DNA from: Bradyrhizobium sp. SZCCT0148
Lineage (GTDB): Bacteria; Pseudomonadota; Alphaproteobacteria; Rhizobiales; Xanthobacteraceae
Length of the DNA: 64,000 bases
Direction of reading: 5' to 3'
Assembly: GCF_018129985.1 (NCBI RefSeq)
Contig: NZ_JAFCKT010000001.1
Location: 1,671,247-1,735,246, forward strand
In this document: positions 15,849-24,744 of the stretch, piece by piece
Layout of the letters: each line of letters starts with the position of its first letter
Numbering within the stretch: the first letter of the stretch is position 1
The notes under the pieces: generated by a model
Told to the model about the DNA's origin: nothing
Databases searched by the model: none
Seen by the model: the letters and a program-made list of their open reading frames with translations, nothing else
Made by a program: the position numbers and the translations under genes

Positions 15849-17606
15849 ATGCCAGGTTCATTTATCGTGACATCCTTTGGACGTGTGATTTCGGTACGCG
15901 GATCGCTCGCCCGGGTCGGGCTGCTGGCTGAAAGCCAGATGCCGATCTCGGAAGTTCGGGCGACCGTCGGCCGCTTCGTCAGTATTCGCAGTTCCAGTTC
16001 GGTCATCGTCGCCATGATCACCGAGGTGTCGTGCGAGAACCTGTCGAGCAGCGACAATTACATCGCGGTCGCATCGGTCGACCTGCTCGGCGAGATCCTC
16101 AACGCCAGCGACAAGCCGAAATTCCAGCGCGGCGTCACCAACTATCCGACCATCGGCGATGCCGTCGACCTGATTACCAGCCAGGAGTTGCGCACGATCT
16201 ACGCGCCGACCGGATCGGACCAAATCAATGTCGGTTTCCTCCAGCAGGACCGCTCGGTCGTTGCCTACGTCGATGTCGAGGAAATGCTGTCCAAGCATTT
16301 TGCGGTACTGGGATCGACCGGCGTCGGCAAATCCACCGGCGTGTCGCTGCTGCTCAACGAGATCCTGAAGGCGCGTCCGAACCTGCGCATCTTCCTGCTC
16401 GACGTGCACAACGAATATGGCCGCTGCTTCGGCGACCGCGCGCTGGTGCTCAACCCGCGGAACCTGAAGCTGCCGTTCTGGCTGTTCAATTTCGAGGAAA
16501 TCGTCGACGTGCTGTTCGGCGGCCGCGCCGGCGTACCCGAGGAGCTCGACATCCTGGCCGAGGTGATCCCGCTCGCCAAGGGTGTCTACACCCAATACCA
16601 GAACGCCGACCGCATCGGCCTCAAGCGCATCGATCCCAAGCAGGTCGGCTACACCGTCGACACCCCGGTGCCGTACCGCCTGGTCGACCTGATGTCGCTG
16701 ATCGACGAGCGCATGGGCAAGCTCGAGAACCGCTCCTCGCGCATCATCTATCACAAGCTGATCTCGCGCATCGAGGCCGTGCGCAACGACCCGCGCTACG
16801 CCTTCATGTTCGACAACGCCAATGTCGGCGGCGACACCATGGCCGAGGTCATCAGCCTGCTGTTCCGTCTCCCCGCCAACGGCAAGCCGATGACGGTGAT
16901 GCAGCTCGCCGGCTTCCCAGCCGAGGTCATCGATTCCGTCGTCTCGGTGCTCTGCCGCATGGCTTTCGATTTCGGCCTGTGGAGCGACGGCGTCTCGCCG
17001 CTGCTGTTCGTTTGCGAGGAAGCGCATCGCTACGCCTCCGCGGACCGCAACGTCGGATTCGGGCCGACCCGCAAGGCGGTGTCACGCATCGCCAAGGAAG
17101 GCCGCAAATACGGCGTCTATCTCGGTCTCATCACCCAGCGTCCGGCCGAGCTCGATGCCACCATCATCTCCCAGTGCAATACGCTGTTCACAATGCGTCT
17201 TGCCAACGAGCGCGACCAGGCGCTGCTGCGCGCCGCCGTGTCGGACGCTGCCGCGAACCTGCTCTCCTTCGTCCCTTCGCTCGGCACGCGTGAAGTGCTG
17301 GCTTTCGGCGAAGGCGTCGCGCTGCCGACCCGGTTGCGCTTCAAGGAGGTGCCGCCGCACCAATTGCCGCGCGGTGAGGCCACCATCAGCAGCGTGCCTT
17401 CGGTCACCTCCGGCCACGACATGCATTTCGTCAGCGCCGTGCTCGAACGCTGGCGCGGCGCGACCTCGCAGCGCGACGTGCCAAACGATCCGGTGTTCTC
17501 GGCTCCACCCGCCAAGACGCTCTCCAACGTCGACGCCCCGATGCTGCAGCCCTCGTTGGGGCTCGATCCGGACCGCTTCTCGCTGCTGAAGAAGCCGCTG
17601 CGGTAA
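15849..17606 (+). CDS. HerA-like / DUF87 ATPase
   Basis: A 585-residue ATPase of the HerA-FtsK class. The N-terminal 100 residues resemble the HerA barrel (HAS) domain (TSFGRVISVRGSLARVG). Walker A is GSTGVGKST with Lys161. Walker B is likely LLFVCEEAHRYA, with the adjacent glutamate. The sensor-like segment GLITQRPAELDATIISQCNT and an arginine-rich stretch (RIAKEGRKYG) are typical. HerA proteins form hexameric DNA pumps, usually next to a NurA nuclease in archaea and some bacteria; no nuclease gene is adjacent here. It is flanked by the dioxygenase promoter and a repeat, so it appears to be transcribed alone. Confidence 0.88.
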   Translation: MPGSFIVTSFGRVISVRGSLARVGLLAESQMPISEVRATVGRFVSIRSSSSVIVAMITEVSCENLSSSDNYIAVASVDLLGEILNASDKPKFQRGVTNYPTIGDAVDLITSQELRTIYAPTGSDQINVGFLQQDRSVVAYVDVEEMLSKHFAVLGSTGVGKSTGVSLLLNEILKARPNLRIFLLDVHNEYGRCFGDRALVLNPRNLKLPFWLFNFEEIVDVLFGGRAGVPEELDILAEVIPLAKGVYTQYQNADRIGLKRIDPKQVGYTVDTPVPYRLVDLMSLIDERMGKLENRSSRIIYHKLISRIEAVRNDPRYAFMFDNANVGGDTMAEVISLLFRLPANGKPMTVMQLAGFPAEVIDSVVSVLCRMAFDFGLWSDGVSPLLFVCEEAHRYASADRNVGFGPTRKAVSRIAKEGRKYGVYLGLITQRPAELDATIISQCNTLFTMRLANERDQALLRAAVSDAAANLLSFVPSLGTREVLAFGEGVALPTRLRFKEVPPHQLPRGEATISSVPSVTSGHDMHFVSAVLERWRGATSQRDVPNDPVFSAPPAKTLSNVDAPMLQPSLGLDPDRFSLLKKPLR

Positions 17607-17613
17607 ACTGATC

Positions 17614-17757
17614 TCGTGTCCCGGACGCGCCGCAACGCTCTTGCGTTGCCGCGCAGAGCCGGGACCCACGCCGAACACACGCTGCACGCTCGAAACATGG
17701 GCCCCGGCTCTGCAGCGCACCGCCGAAGAGGCGCTGCGTTGCGTCCGGGGCACGAGG
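17614..17757. repeat. Long imperfect inverted repeat
   Basis: The left part begins TGTCCCGGACGCG with an inner perfect hairpin GCAACGC/GCGTTGC and closes with CCGGGA; the right part (from about 17700) is an inverted, diverged copy ending GCGTCCGGGGCACGAG. A related stretch starting TCTCGTGTCCCGGACGCG occurs near 53.64 kb, so this is a dispersed family within the window. Confidence 0.75.
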
Positions 17758-17821
17758 GCCTCACGTTGAGCATGGCGCCCGCATCGACTATGGTCTCCGG
17801 CCCAAAGCCGGAATCCATGCC

Positions 17822-18400
17822 ATGACACAGCCCGCACAACGCTTCCCCGCTCCCGCGCTCGATACGCTGCCCGACGACATCCGCACGCGCCTTCTCGCCG
17901 TGCAGGAGAAGAGCGGGTTCGTGCCCAACGTGTTCCTGACGCTGGCCTACCGTCCCGACGAGTTCCGCGCCTTCTTCGCCTATCACGACGCGCTGATGGA
18001 AAAGGACGGCGGCCTCAGCAAGGCCGACCGCGAGATGATCGTGGTCGCGACCTCGGCCGCCAACCAGTGTCAGTATTGCGTGATCGCCCACGGCGCGATC
18101 CTGCGCATCCGCGCCAAGAACCCGCTCATCGCCGACCAGATCGCGGTGAACTACCGCAAGGCCGACATCACGCCGCGGCAGAAGGCGATGCTCGATTTCG
18201 CGATGAAGGTCTCGGCCGACGCGCAGCGGATTTCCGAGGACGATTTCGCCGCGCTCGCGCCGCACGGCTTCAGCAACGACGACATCTGGGACATCGCCGC
18301 GATCTCCGCCTTTTTCGCGCTGTCGAACCGGCTGGCGAATTTCACGGGCATGCGCCCGAATGACGAATTCTACCTGATGGGACGTTTGCCGAAGAAGTGA
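17822..18400 (+). CDS. Peroxidase-related AhpD-like protein
   Basis: A 192-residue member of the AhpD/carboxymuconolactone decarboxylase fold, of the 'uncharacterised peroxidase-related' type. The redox motif is CQYCVIAHG (CxxC with a histidine three residues on), which in AhpD relays electrons to peroxiredoxins. The rest is helical and has no signal peptide. Ten bases separate it from mgtC, so the two may be co-transcribed. No clear ribosome-binding site precedes the ATG. The substrate is unknown. Confidence 0.88.
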   Translation: MTQPAQRFPAPALDTLPDDIRTRLLAVQEKSGFVPNVFLTLAYRPDEFRAFFAYHDALMEKDGGLSKADREMIVVATSAANQCQYCVIAHGAILRIRAKNPLIADQIAVNYRKADITPRQKAMLDFAMKVSADAQRISEDDFAALAPHGFSNDDIWDIAAISAFFALSNRLANFTGMRPNDEFYLMGRLPKK

Positions 18401-18410
18401 CCACCAAGAC

Positions 18411-18914
18411 ATGACCGGGATGGATTGGCCCGAAATCCTGCTGCGCCTCGGCACCGCGACATTCGCCGGCAGCGCGATCGGCCTCAACCGCGACCTCCAC
18501 GGCAAGCCGATCGGACTGAAGACGCTCGGCATCGTCGGGCTCTCCACCGCAACCGTCGTGCTGCTCGCGGTGCAGCTCGCCGAGCCTGGCAAGATCACCG
18601 ATGCGGCGAGCCGCGTGATCCAAGGCATCCTGACCGGCATCGGCTTCCTCGGAGCCGGCGTCATCGTCCACGAGAGCGACCGTTTTCGGGTGCGCGGCCT
18701 GACCAGCGCGGCCTGCACCTTTCTCGCCGCCTGCCTGGGCATTGCCTGCGGCGCCGGGGAATGGAAGATCGTGCTGGTCGCGCTGGCCTTCACGTTCGTG
18801 CTGCTCACGATCGGCCGCCGCGTCGAACGCCGGCTGCATCACGCCCTCGGCGGCAAGGAAGATCCCCACCCTGCGGAGGCTGCGCCGAAGACCGGCTCCC
18901 GGGACGGCGTCTAG
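18411..18914 (+). CDS. mgtC: MgtC/SapB family membrane protein
   Basis: A 167-residue inner-membrane protein with the MgtC hallmark blocks SAIGLNRDLHGKPIGLKTLG, GIGFLGAGVIVHESDRFRVRGLTSAACTF and about five hydrophobic segments. It lacks the long C-terminal ACT-like domain of virulence MgtC, so it is the short SapB-like type. MgtC proteins act in survival at low magnesium and modulate ATP synthase or P-type ATPases. Its stop codon is shared with that of a convergent P-type ATPase gene (CTAG read from both strands). An ATG three codons later is an alternative start. Confidence 0.9.
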   Translation: MTGMDWPEILLRLGTATFAGSAIGLNRDLHGKPIGLKTLGIVGLSTATVVLLAVQLAEPGKITDAASRVIQGILTGIGFLGAGVIVHESDRFRVRGLTSAACTFLAACLGIACGAGEWKIVLVALAFTFVLLTIGRRVERRLHHALGGKEDPHPAEAAPKTGSRDGV

Positions 18915-21486
18915 AATCGCAATCGCCGTGCCCATATCGGCTTCAGCAGTTCGAGCACCGTGAGCACCAGCAATCCCGCGCCGAGGGTGACCATCAGATC
19001 GTCCAGGTGCAGGGGGCCGAACCGGAAGAGGCTGGACGCAGGAGGCCAGAACAGGGCCGCGGCGAGAACGAGAGCGATTGACAGGAAAATCCAAAGCAAG
19101 GCCGGATTTGGACGGAAGAAGGCAGACAGGAAGGACGTGCTGAAGGACCGGTTGGCCAGCACCAGCGCGACGATGCAGACGACGAGCGCGATGAAGGCCA
19201 GAGTGCGCGCCTCTTCGGGCGGAACGTCCCAACGAAGCGCGACGACGAAGATCGCGGCGATCAACAAAAATGCAACAACGCCCTGCAGGACGCTCCAGCC
19301 GACCAAGGCCCACGAGAACAGCTCTGCATCGGCACGCCGCGGCGGGCGGCTCATGACATCGCGCTCCTCCCGCTCGGCTTCAAACACGAGCGAGCAGACG
19401 GGGTCGATGATCAGCTCCAGAAACGCGATGTGAACGGGGCCGAGAACCAGAGGCAGCCCGAAAACCAGCGGCAGCAGGGCAAGCCCCGCGATCGGAACGT
19501 GGACGGCGAAGATGAAGGCCATGGCCTTGCGCAGATTGTCGTAGATCCGGCGCCCCAGGCGGATGGATGCAACGATGGAGCCGAAATCGTCGTCGAGCAG
19601 GACGATCGAGGAGGCCTCGCGGGCGACGTCGGTGCCGCGGCCGCCCATCGCGATCCCAATATGGGCCGCCTTCAGGGACGGCGCATCGTTGACACCGTCG
19701 CCGGTCATTGCGACGATCTCGCCGCCGCGCTTCATCGCCTGCACGATCCGCAGCTTCTGCTCCGGCAGCACCCGCGCGAACACGTTCACGTTCCTGACGA
19801 GTGTTTCCAGCTTGCGCTCGTCGGCGCGCTTGATTTGCTCGCCGGTCGCGACCTCGTTGACGTCGAGTCCGGCCTGCCCGGCGATTGCCAAGGCGGTCGC
19901 CGGATAATCGCCCGTGATCATGACGACGCGGATGCCCGCCGAACGGCATTCGGCGACCGCCTCGGGAACGTGCGGACGCAGCGGATCGGCCAACCCGACC
20001 AGACCGAGGAAGCGAAACGAAAAGTCTTCCTGCGAACTCGGCAGGGCGTCGCCGTCGCAGGCCGCAGCGGCGACGCCCAGCACGCGAAGACCATCCTTTG
20101 CCATCTCCGCGACCGCATCCCGCATCGCGTCCTGGCCCGCCGCATCCAGCTTGCAGAGGCGCGCAATCGCTTCGGGCGCGCCTTTGGCCGAGGCGAACAC
20201 GGCTGGGACGATTGCCAAACCTGGGTCATCGCCAGCAGTTCGGGGCGCAGGCCGTAGCTGCGGATCAAGGTCCGGGCACCCGGGATTTCGTCATCCTCCG
20301 GCAGGCTCGCCTGCGCGAACGCGTGCAGGGCCTTCTCCATCGGATCGAACGGTTCGGACGAACTCGCCAGAGCACTGCAACGCGCCAGCTCGAAGAACTC
20401 TGCACCCACGTATCCCGGCTGTGACGACGCCAGGCGCACGCGCGCCCCGTCGGGCAGCCTCAGCTCCGCGACCGACATCCGGTTCTGCGTCAGCGTGCCG
20501 GTCTTGTCGGTGCACAGCACGGTCGCGGAGCCCAGCACCTCGATCGCGGCCGCGCGCCGCGTCAGCACCCGCGCCTTCGAGATCCGCCACGCACCCATGG
20601 CCATGAAGACCGTGAGGACGACGGCAAACTCCTCAGGCAGCATGGACATGCCGATCGCGATGCCTCCGAGCAACGCCTGCAGCCAATCCCCGCGCAGCGT
20701 TCCGTAGAGCAGGACGGCAGCGAGGCTGATCGTGGCGCCGCCGAGAAAGCAAAGCCGCACCAGCCGTGCGGTCTGCTGCTGCAGCCGCGGCGGCTCCTGC
20801 TGCAGGCCGTGAAGCGATAATCCGATCTTCCCGATCTCGCTGCGGGGGCCGGTCGCCTCGACCTCGGCGAGGCCCTCGCCTCGCACGACCAGCGAGCCCG
20901 AATACACGAACGGCAGGTCATCGCCGCCCGGGCGATGTTCAGCCAAGGTGGCCCTTTCAGTCGAGGACCCTTTGGCGGCCAGTGTCTTGATGGCCTGCTT
21001 GCGAACCGGAACCGATTCTCCGGTCAGCAGGGACTCGTCGACCGCCAGATCATGTGCGCTGACGAGGAGTGCATCTGCCGGGACCCGATCGCCCTCAGCC
21101 AGCATGAGAAGATCGCCACGGACGACGTCCCGGCCCGCGATCCGCCGGCGCTCGCCGTCCCTGACCACGAGCGCTCGCGGACTGGTCAACTCCCGCAATG
21201 CCTCCAGCACGCGCTCGGTGCGGGTTTCCTGCACGATCGTGATCACGACGGAGATGGCGCCGAAGGCCATGAGCAGCAAGGCCTCGCGGAGGTCGCCGAG
21301 CAGCAGGTAGACCAGCCCGCCGCATAGAAGGAGCGCGAGCATCGGCTCGCGCAACACCTCGAGCACGATCCGCAACGGCGTGCGCCGTTCGGGCCGCGGC
21401 AGTTCATTGTAACCGTCCTGTTGCAGCCGCAGCCGGGCCTCGGTTTCACTGAGCCCGGCCGGACTGCCCCGTTCTGCGTTGCTCAC
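18911..21486 (-). pseudogene. P-type cation ATPase (type II-like), single frameshift
   Basis: Cation-pumping P-type ATPase of about 858 residues in two overlapping frames. The first part holds the N-terminal cation-ATPase domain, TGES, a PEE-type M4 motif (MSMLPEEFAVVL) and the phosphorylation site CTDKTGTLT with Asp327. The second part holds the nucleotide-site KGAPEA, the hinge TGDGVNDAP, and the C-terminal membrane domain. The break lies near 20205-20222: reading passes from LLAMTQVW to AIVPAVFASAKGAPE, and one added base would restore it. All essential motifs survive, so a sequencing error is as likely as real inactivation. It starts with GTG, overlapping the stop of a 55-residue membrane protein. 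Ca or Mg are the likely ions. Confidence 0.85.
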
Positions 21487-21650
21487 GTCTTCCGCCGCAA
21501 GCTCCAGAGACTTCCAGCGCCCACGACGACTGTCACGAGCAAGACGGCGACGAAGGTCTGGATGATCGTGAAGTTCAGGGCATCACGCGCGACGAACAAC
21601 GCGGTGAGCGCGCCGGCGGCGATAAAGACGATGCGAAAGATGAGGCTCAT
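21483..21650 (-). CDS. Small membrane protein, 55 aa, coupled to the P-type ATPase
   Basis: Two hydrophobic segments (MSLIFRIVFIAAGALTALFV and TFVAVLLVTVVVGAGSLW) joined by a short polar loop, ending in the basic tail SLRRKT. The ATG was chosen from GGAG eight bases upstream; the frame is open further but the extra sequence is arginine-rich and not protein-like. The stop overlaps the ATPase GTG as GTGA, so the two are translationally coupled. Small membrane partners of P-type ATPases are known (MgtR, KdpF), but this one has no recognised family. Confidence 0.65.
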   Translation of the reverse strand: MSLIFRIVFIAAGALTALFVARDALNFTIIQTFVAVLLVTVVVGAGSLWSLRRKT

Positions 21651-21867
21651 GGTCGTGACTCCAGCCAGCATGACCTGGAGCCGACCTCGCCCTCGCCGTC
21701 GGGGCGCAACGCTGCTTCGGCAATCATGCAGTCGAACTTTAGCCGACCGCAACGACGTGGACTTGCGGCAGGTCAAGCCTGATCCGGCCGGTCGATGGGT
21801 GCGACGTGATGTCCACGTCGCAGCGGTCAACCTCTGCATCGCTCCATGGCGGCAGCGCGCCAGGCCG

Positions 21868-22011
21868 CTAGCGCTTCGCCATCAAATCGAGCGCTGGAGC
21901 AAAGCGCTCCGCGAACGTCAACGACTTGGCGTGATGAACCGCGGCAAACGATGCCGAAATTCCAGCCGAAGCGACCGCGAGCAAGGCAATTACGAAAACC
22001 AGACGGCGCAT
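21868..22011 (-). CDS. Small secreted or membrane-anchored protein, 47 aa
   Basis: Starts MRRLVFVIALLAVASAGISA and continues with a short polar part ending FAPALDLMAKR. A textbook AGGAGG lies seven bases before the ATG, the best support for expression. The hydrophobic segment could be a signal peptide cleaved after an SFA-type site, leaving roughly 20 residues, or a membrane anchor. It lies on the same strand as the 55-residue protein and the ATPase but 217 bases before them. No family recognised. Confidence 0.6.
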   Translation of the reverse strand: MRRLVFVIALLAVASAGISASFAAVHHAKSLTFAERFAPALDLMAKR

Positions 22012-22280
22012 GTTCGCCTCCTGTGTGAGCTCGACTACCCCATAGAGATGGGACGGCTCTGTTTCAGGACGGTTTCATGGGCGCAGAAATTGATTTCACT
22101 CAAGCGACTGTGATGGGAGTCGGCTTATCAGGGCACACGCCATAACCAACTAATAAGAATCGGCGTGTTTCGCTGTGGAATGCAAGCAGCGAGCGGAATT
22201 CTACACGCAAGTCTGCGATCCCGAGCAATGCGACGACGAGCAGTATCCGCTGCAATATGGAGTCATCGAGGATTATTCAA

Positions 22281-22436
22281 ATGAAGATCGTGATCCAGAA
22301 GCTCAATGGCCTGTGGCACCTCATCGTCGGGTCGCACCAGATCCGAACGCCCTTCCTGGACACCGAGGACCGTGCGTTGGTGGTCACCTACGCTCGCCGC
22401 GCCTATCCCGGCGCCAGGATCTTCCAGCGCGACTGA
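22281..22436 (+). CDS. Small hypothetical protein, 51 aa
   Basis: Compact frame beginning MKIVIQKLNGLWHLIVG and ending ARRAYPGARIFQRD, with alternating hydrophobic residues that suggest a small beta-rich or alpha/beta fold. GAGG lies about nine bases before the ATG. It is convergent with the ParB-like gene. The amino acid composition is protein-like rather than arginine- and proline-dominated as in the shadow frames around it, but I recognise no family. Confidence 0.5.
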   Translation: MKIVIQKLNGLWHLIVGSHQIRTPFLDTEDRALVVTYARRAYPGARIFQRD

Positions 22437-22466
22437 CGGCCATCGCGGCTCGCGATTCCCTCCGTC

Positions 22467-23096
22467 CTAATCGTCCTCCTCCGGACCGCACCAGCCGGGC
22501 AGATAGATCGCATCCTTGCTCTTCGCCGCGGACATCGCCTTCTCCAGCGCCTTGTCGAAATCGGCCTCCACGACCTTGCGCGAGACCTTTCGGCGCAGGA
22601 AGTCGGCCCACAGGAATTCCGAGAACGGCGTGGTGTCCTTGGCGAAGCCGCCCATCCGGCGCAATTCGCCGGCAAGGCTGCGGAACGGATCGTCCTTGAG
22701 ATCGGCGACCGATTTCGGCAGGTCGCGGAACTGTCGCCGTTCGCCCTTGGCGTCGTAGGGATAGACCCAGCGCTTGTTGTCCATCACGCCCCAGAACGCC
22801 TCGCGCTCGACCATGCGGAGGTCGCCGACGACGGTCACCAATACCTCCTTGACGCCTTCGTCGTGCAGCGCGCGGCCGAGATGATGATGGTCGATCACGT
22901 AGTACCGCGCGTCGGGACCGTAGACGACGGGAATCATGTGCTTGCCGAGCAGATCGGCCTGCTTCTTCTTGTCGTGCTCGCGCCAGCGCTTGCGCTTCTC
23001 CTTGACCTCGCGCATGCCGACAGTCATCTGCGTCGGCCGGAGCGACAGGATCGGGACCGGATGCACTCTCGGCTCGCGCGCGTTGGTCGTAGTCAT
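22467..23096 (-). CDS. ParB-like nuclease-domain protein
   Basis: A 209-residue protein of the 'ParB-like' type, which resembles the N-terminal nuclease/CTPase-like fold of ParB but lacks a helix-turn-helix partner domain. Recognisable segments are VPILSLRPTQMTVG, the basic block VKEKRKRWREHDKKKQ, VVYGPDARYYVIDHHHLGRAL (the His-rich strand-turn) and VLVTVVGDL. The start at MTTTNAREP excludes a 16-codon upstream extension. There is no parA nearby, so a plasmid-partition role is unlikely. Function unknown. Confidence 0.8.
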   Translation of the reverse strand: MTTTNAREPRVHPVPILSLRPTQMTVGMREVKEKRKRWREHDKKKQADLLGKHMIPVVYGPDARYYVIDHHHLGRALHDEGVKEVLVTVVGDLRMVEREAFWGVMDNKRWVYPYDAKGERRQFRDLPKSVADLKDDPFRSLAGELRRMGGFAKDTTPFSEFLWADFLRRKVSRKVVEADFDKALEKAMSAAKSKDAIYLPGWCGPEEDD

Positions 23097-23297
23097 GGTC
23101 GAAGGCCCTTCGAACGGATGCAACTGACGGTTCAGGTTCCCCAATTATGACATGGGCCCTGCGACGGCAAAACGTGTTCGCGAGGACACCGGGATCACAA
23201 GCCGATGTGGGCGGTGCAATCTTGGTTGTTGTTGCAACGCAACCCTCCTGCCCCGGTCTCGGCATGCAGCCGGTTCCGCAATCGCTCCGCACCGGTC

Positions 23298-23316
23298 CTT
23301 GCACCAATAGTGCAAG
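23298..23316. promoter_or_regulatory. Inverted repeat in a 313-base divergent promoter region
   Basis: CTTGCAC and GTGCAAG are perfect seven-base arms around CAATA, in the gene-free stretch between the leftward ParB-like gene and the rightward hypothetical gene. It lies 94 bases before the rightward start. It is a plausible regulator-binding site or a short hairpin in the leader RNA. Nothing else was found in the stretch. Confidence 0.45.
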
Positions 23317-23409
23317 CGCACGAATGCACGCGAGTATCGAGAAGATTTCCTGCAACGCGTTCGTCACGTATGCTATCTAAAATCGCTGCTTTGGAGTGAT
23401 CCCCGCCCC

Positions 23410-23751
23410 ATGACAACCCAGCGGCCCATAAGCTCTGACGACGAGCACCGGGTGCTCCAGTTCAGGCCGCGCACCTCGCCTTCCCCGGCGGCCCACCGCG
23501 GTAGCGGTACCGTGCAGCCGTTGCGCGTCGATCCCGAACCGCTCGACCTGTCGCGCTACGAGCACCCCCGCGCCGAGCCGGACGATTTCCGCCATCGCAT
23601 GCTCGCCAACATCGCGGCGCTGGCTTTTACCATCGCGCTGACTGCAATCGGAATTTGGCTCGCGGTCAGCATCGCCGACCTGCGCCGGACCCAGGATTGC
23701 GTGCTGATGGGCCGTCGCGACTGCGCCAAGATTACGACGCCACATATCTAG
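23410..23751 (+). CDS. Hypothetical single-pass membrane protein
   Basis: 113 residues: a polar, proline-rich N-terminal half (PRTSPSPAAHRGSGTVQP), one transmembrane helix around 68-88 (ALAFTIALTAIGIWLAVSIA) and a short C-terminal part with two cysteines (DCVLMGRRDC). The arrangement suggests a cytoplasmic N-terminus with a small periplasmic tail in which the cysteines could pair. It lies 224 bases before acpXL on the same strand. No family recognised. Confidence 0.7.
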   Translation: MTTQRPISSDDEHRVLQFRPRTSPSPAAHRGSGTVQPLRVDPEPLDLSRYEHPRAEPDDFRHRMLANIAALAFTIALTAIGIWLAVSIADLRRTQDCVLMGRRDCAKITTPHI

Positions 23752-23975
23752 GCCCGCCTGACCGCCGGCCCCGGCGGGTAAGGGACACCAGCGGGGCATC
23801 CCCAGCCCTGTCTCGGCGCTCGCCCGGCTCCATTGAACTCAGGGCGTCGCTCCGATATACGGGCTTTCGACCCGGCCAGAGGGGGGTTTGAGGGCGTCAT
23901 CAGGGGCGCGATGCCCACCCACCGTGCCACTCTGGACAATCTGATAAATATCCGCAATATATCAAAGGCTTAGTG

Positions 23976-24263
23976 ATGTCTTCCACATTCGATCAGGTCG
24001 CCACGATCATCGCTGAAACCTGCGACATCCCGCGCGACACGATCACGCCGGACAGTCATGCCATCGACGATCTCGGCATCGACAGCCTTGATTTCCTGGA
24101 CATCGCGTTTGCGATCGACAAGCAATTCGGCATCAAGCTGCCGCTTGAAAAGTGGACCCAGGAGGTCAACGACGGCAAGGCGACGACCGAGCAGTATTTC
24201 GTGCTGAAGAATCTGTGCGCCCGCATCGACGAACTGGTTGCGGCCAAGGGCGCGAGCGCCTAA
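23976..24263 (+). CDS. acpXL: Acyl carrier protein AcpXL
   Basis: Dedicated acyl carrier protein for the very-long-chain (C26-C28) hydroxy fatty acid of rhizobial lipid A, 95 residues, longer than housekeeping ACP. The phosphopantetheine site is the serine of [12 protein letters not shown] (Ser37). Preceding GTG and ATG codons are adjacent; the ATG (MSSTFDQ) was chosen. It is the first of five same-strand genes, with 10 bases to fabZ. An AT-rich stretch (about 23935-23970) just upstream is the likely promoter. Confidence 0.95.
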   Translation: MSSTFDQVATIIAETCDIPRDTITPDSHAIDDLGIDSLDFLDIAFAIDKQFGIKLPLEKWTQEVNDGKATTEQYFVLKNLCARIDELVAAKGASA

Positions 24264-24273
24264 GGGCGCGGTC

Positions 24274-24744
24274 ATGCAACTCGAATACTTCCACATGATC
24301 GACCGGATCGTCGACCTCAAGGTCGACGAGAAGACGATCGTCGTCGAAGCCCAGGTCCCCATGGAGAGCACTGTCTTCGAGGGGCACTTCCCGGGTTACC
24401 CCTTGATGCCGGGCGTGCTCCTGATCGAATCGATGGCGCAGGCCTCGGGCTTTCTCCTGCTCGGCGTTCTGAAATTCGAGCGCATGCCGATTCTCGCGGC
24501 CGTCAAGGAAGCCAAGGTCCGCGGCTCGGTTTTTCCGGGCGAGCTGATGACGCTCGAGGCGAGCGTGGCCCATGAGGGCTCGGGCTACGCCATGACCGAA
24601 GCCAAGATCAGGGTCGGTGGCAAGCTGCGCGCCAATTCCGCGCTCACCTTCACGCTGATCCCCTTCCCCAATGCGGATATGCGCGGCTACATGGCGAAAG
24701 TCGCCGAGCGCGTCGGCTTTCCGCAACAGGCCGTATCGCCATGA
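24274..24744 (+). CDS. fabZXL: 3-hydroxyacyl-ACP dehydratase FabZ-like (XL cluster)
   Basis: Hot-dog-fold dehydratase of 156 residues for the elongation cycle that builds the very-long-chain acyl group on AcpXL. The catalytic region FEGHFPGYPLMPGVLLIESMAQ carries the FabZ histidine and, further on, the glutamate. The start MQLEYFHMIDRI was chosen because it opens the fold directly. Its end overlaps the following synthase gene by four bases (ATGA), so the cluster is translationally coupled. Confidence 0.93.
   Translation: MQLEYFHMIDRIVDLKVDEKTIVVEAQVPMESTVFEGHFPGYPLMPGVLLIESMAQASGFLLLGVLKFERMPILAAVKEAKVRGSVFPGELMTLEASVAHEGSGYAMTEAKIRVGGKLRANSALTFTLIPFPNADMRGYMAKVAERVGFPQQAVSP

Noticed and set aside
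22175..22280. Rightward frame starting MECKQRAEFYTQ upstream of the small 51-residue gene
   Set aside because: Without a ribosome-binding site, its sequence becomes P/R-rich after about 45 residues and passes through the ParB-like gene; the 51-residue frame in another phase is more protein-like.
23762..23778. GC-rich hairpin CCGCCGGCCCCGGCGGG after the small membrane-protein gene as a terminator
   Set aside because: A stem is present but no run of T follows on either strand; rho-dependent termination cannot be judged from this.
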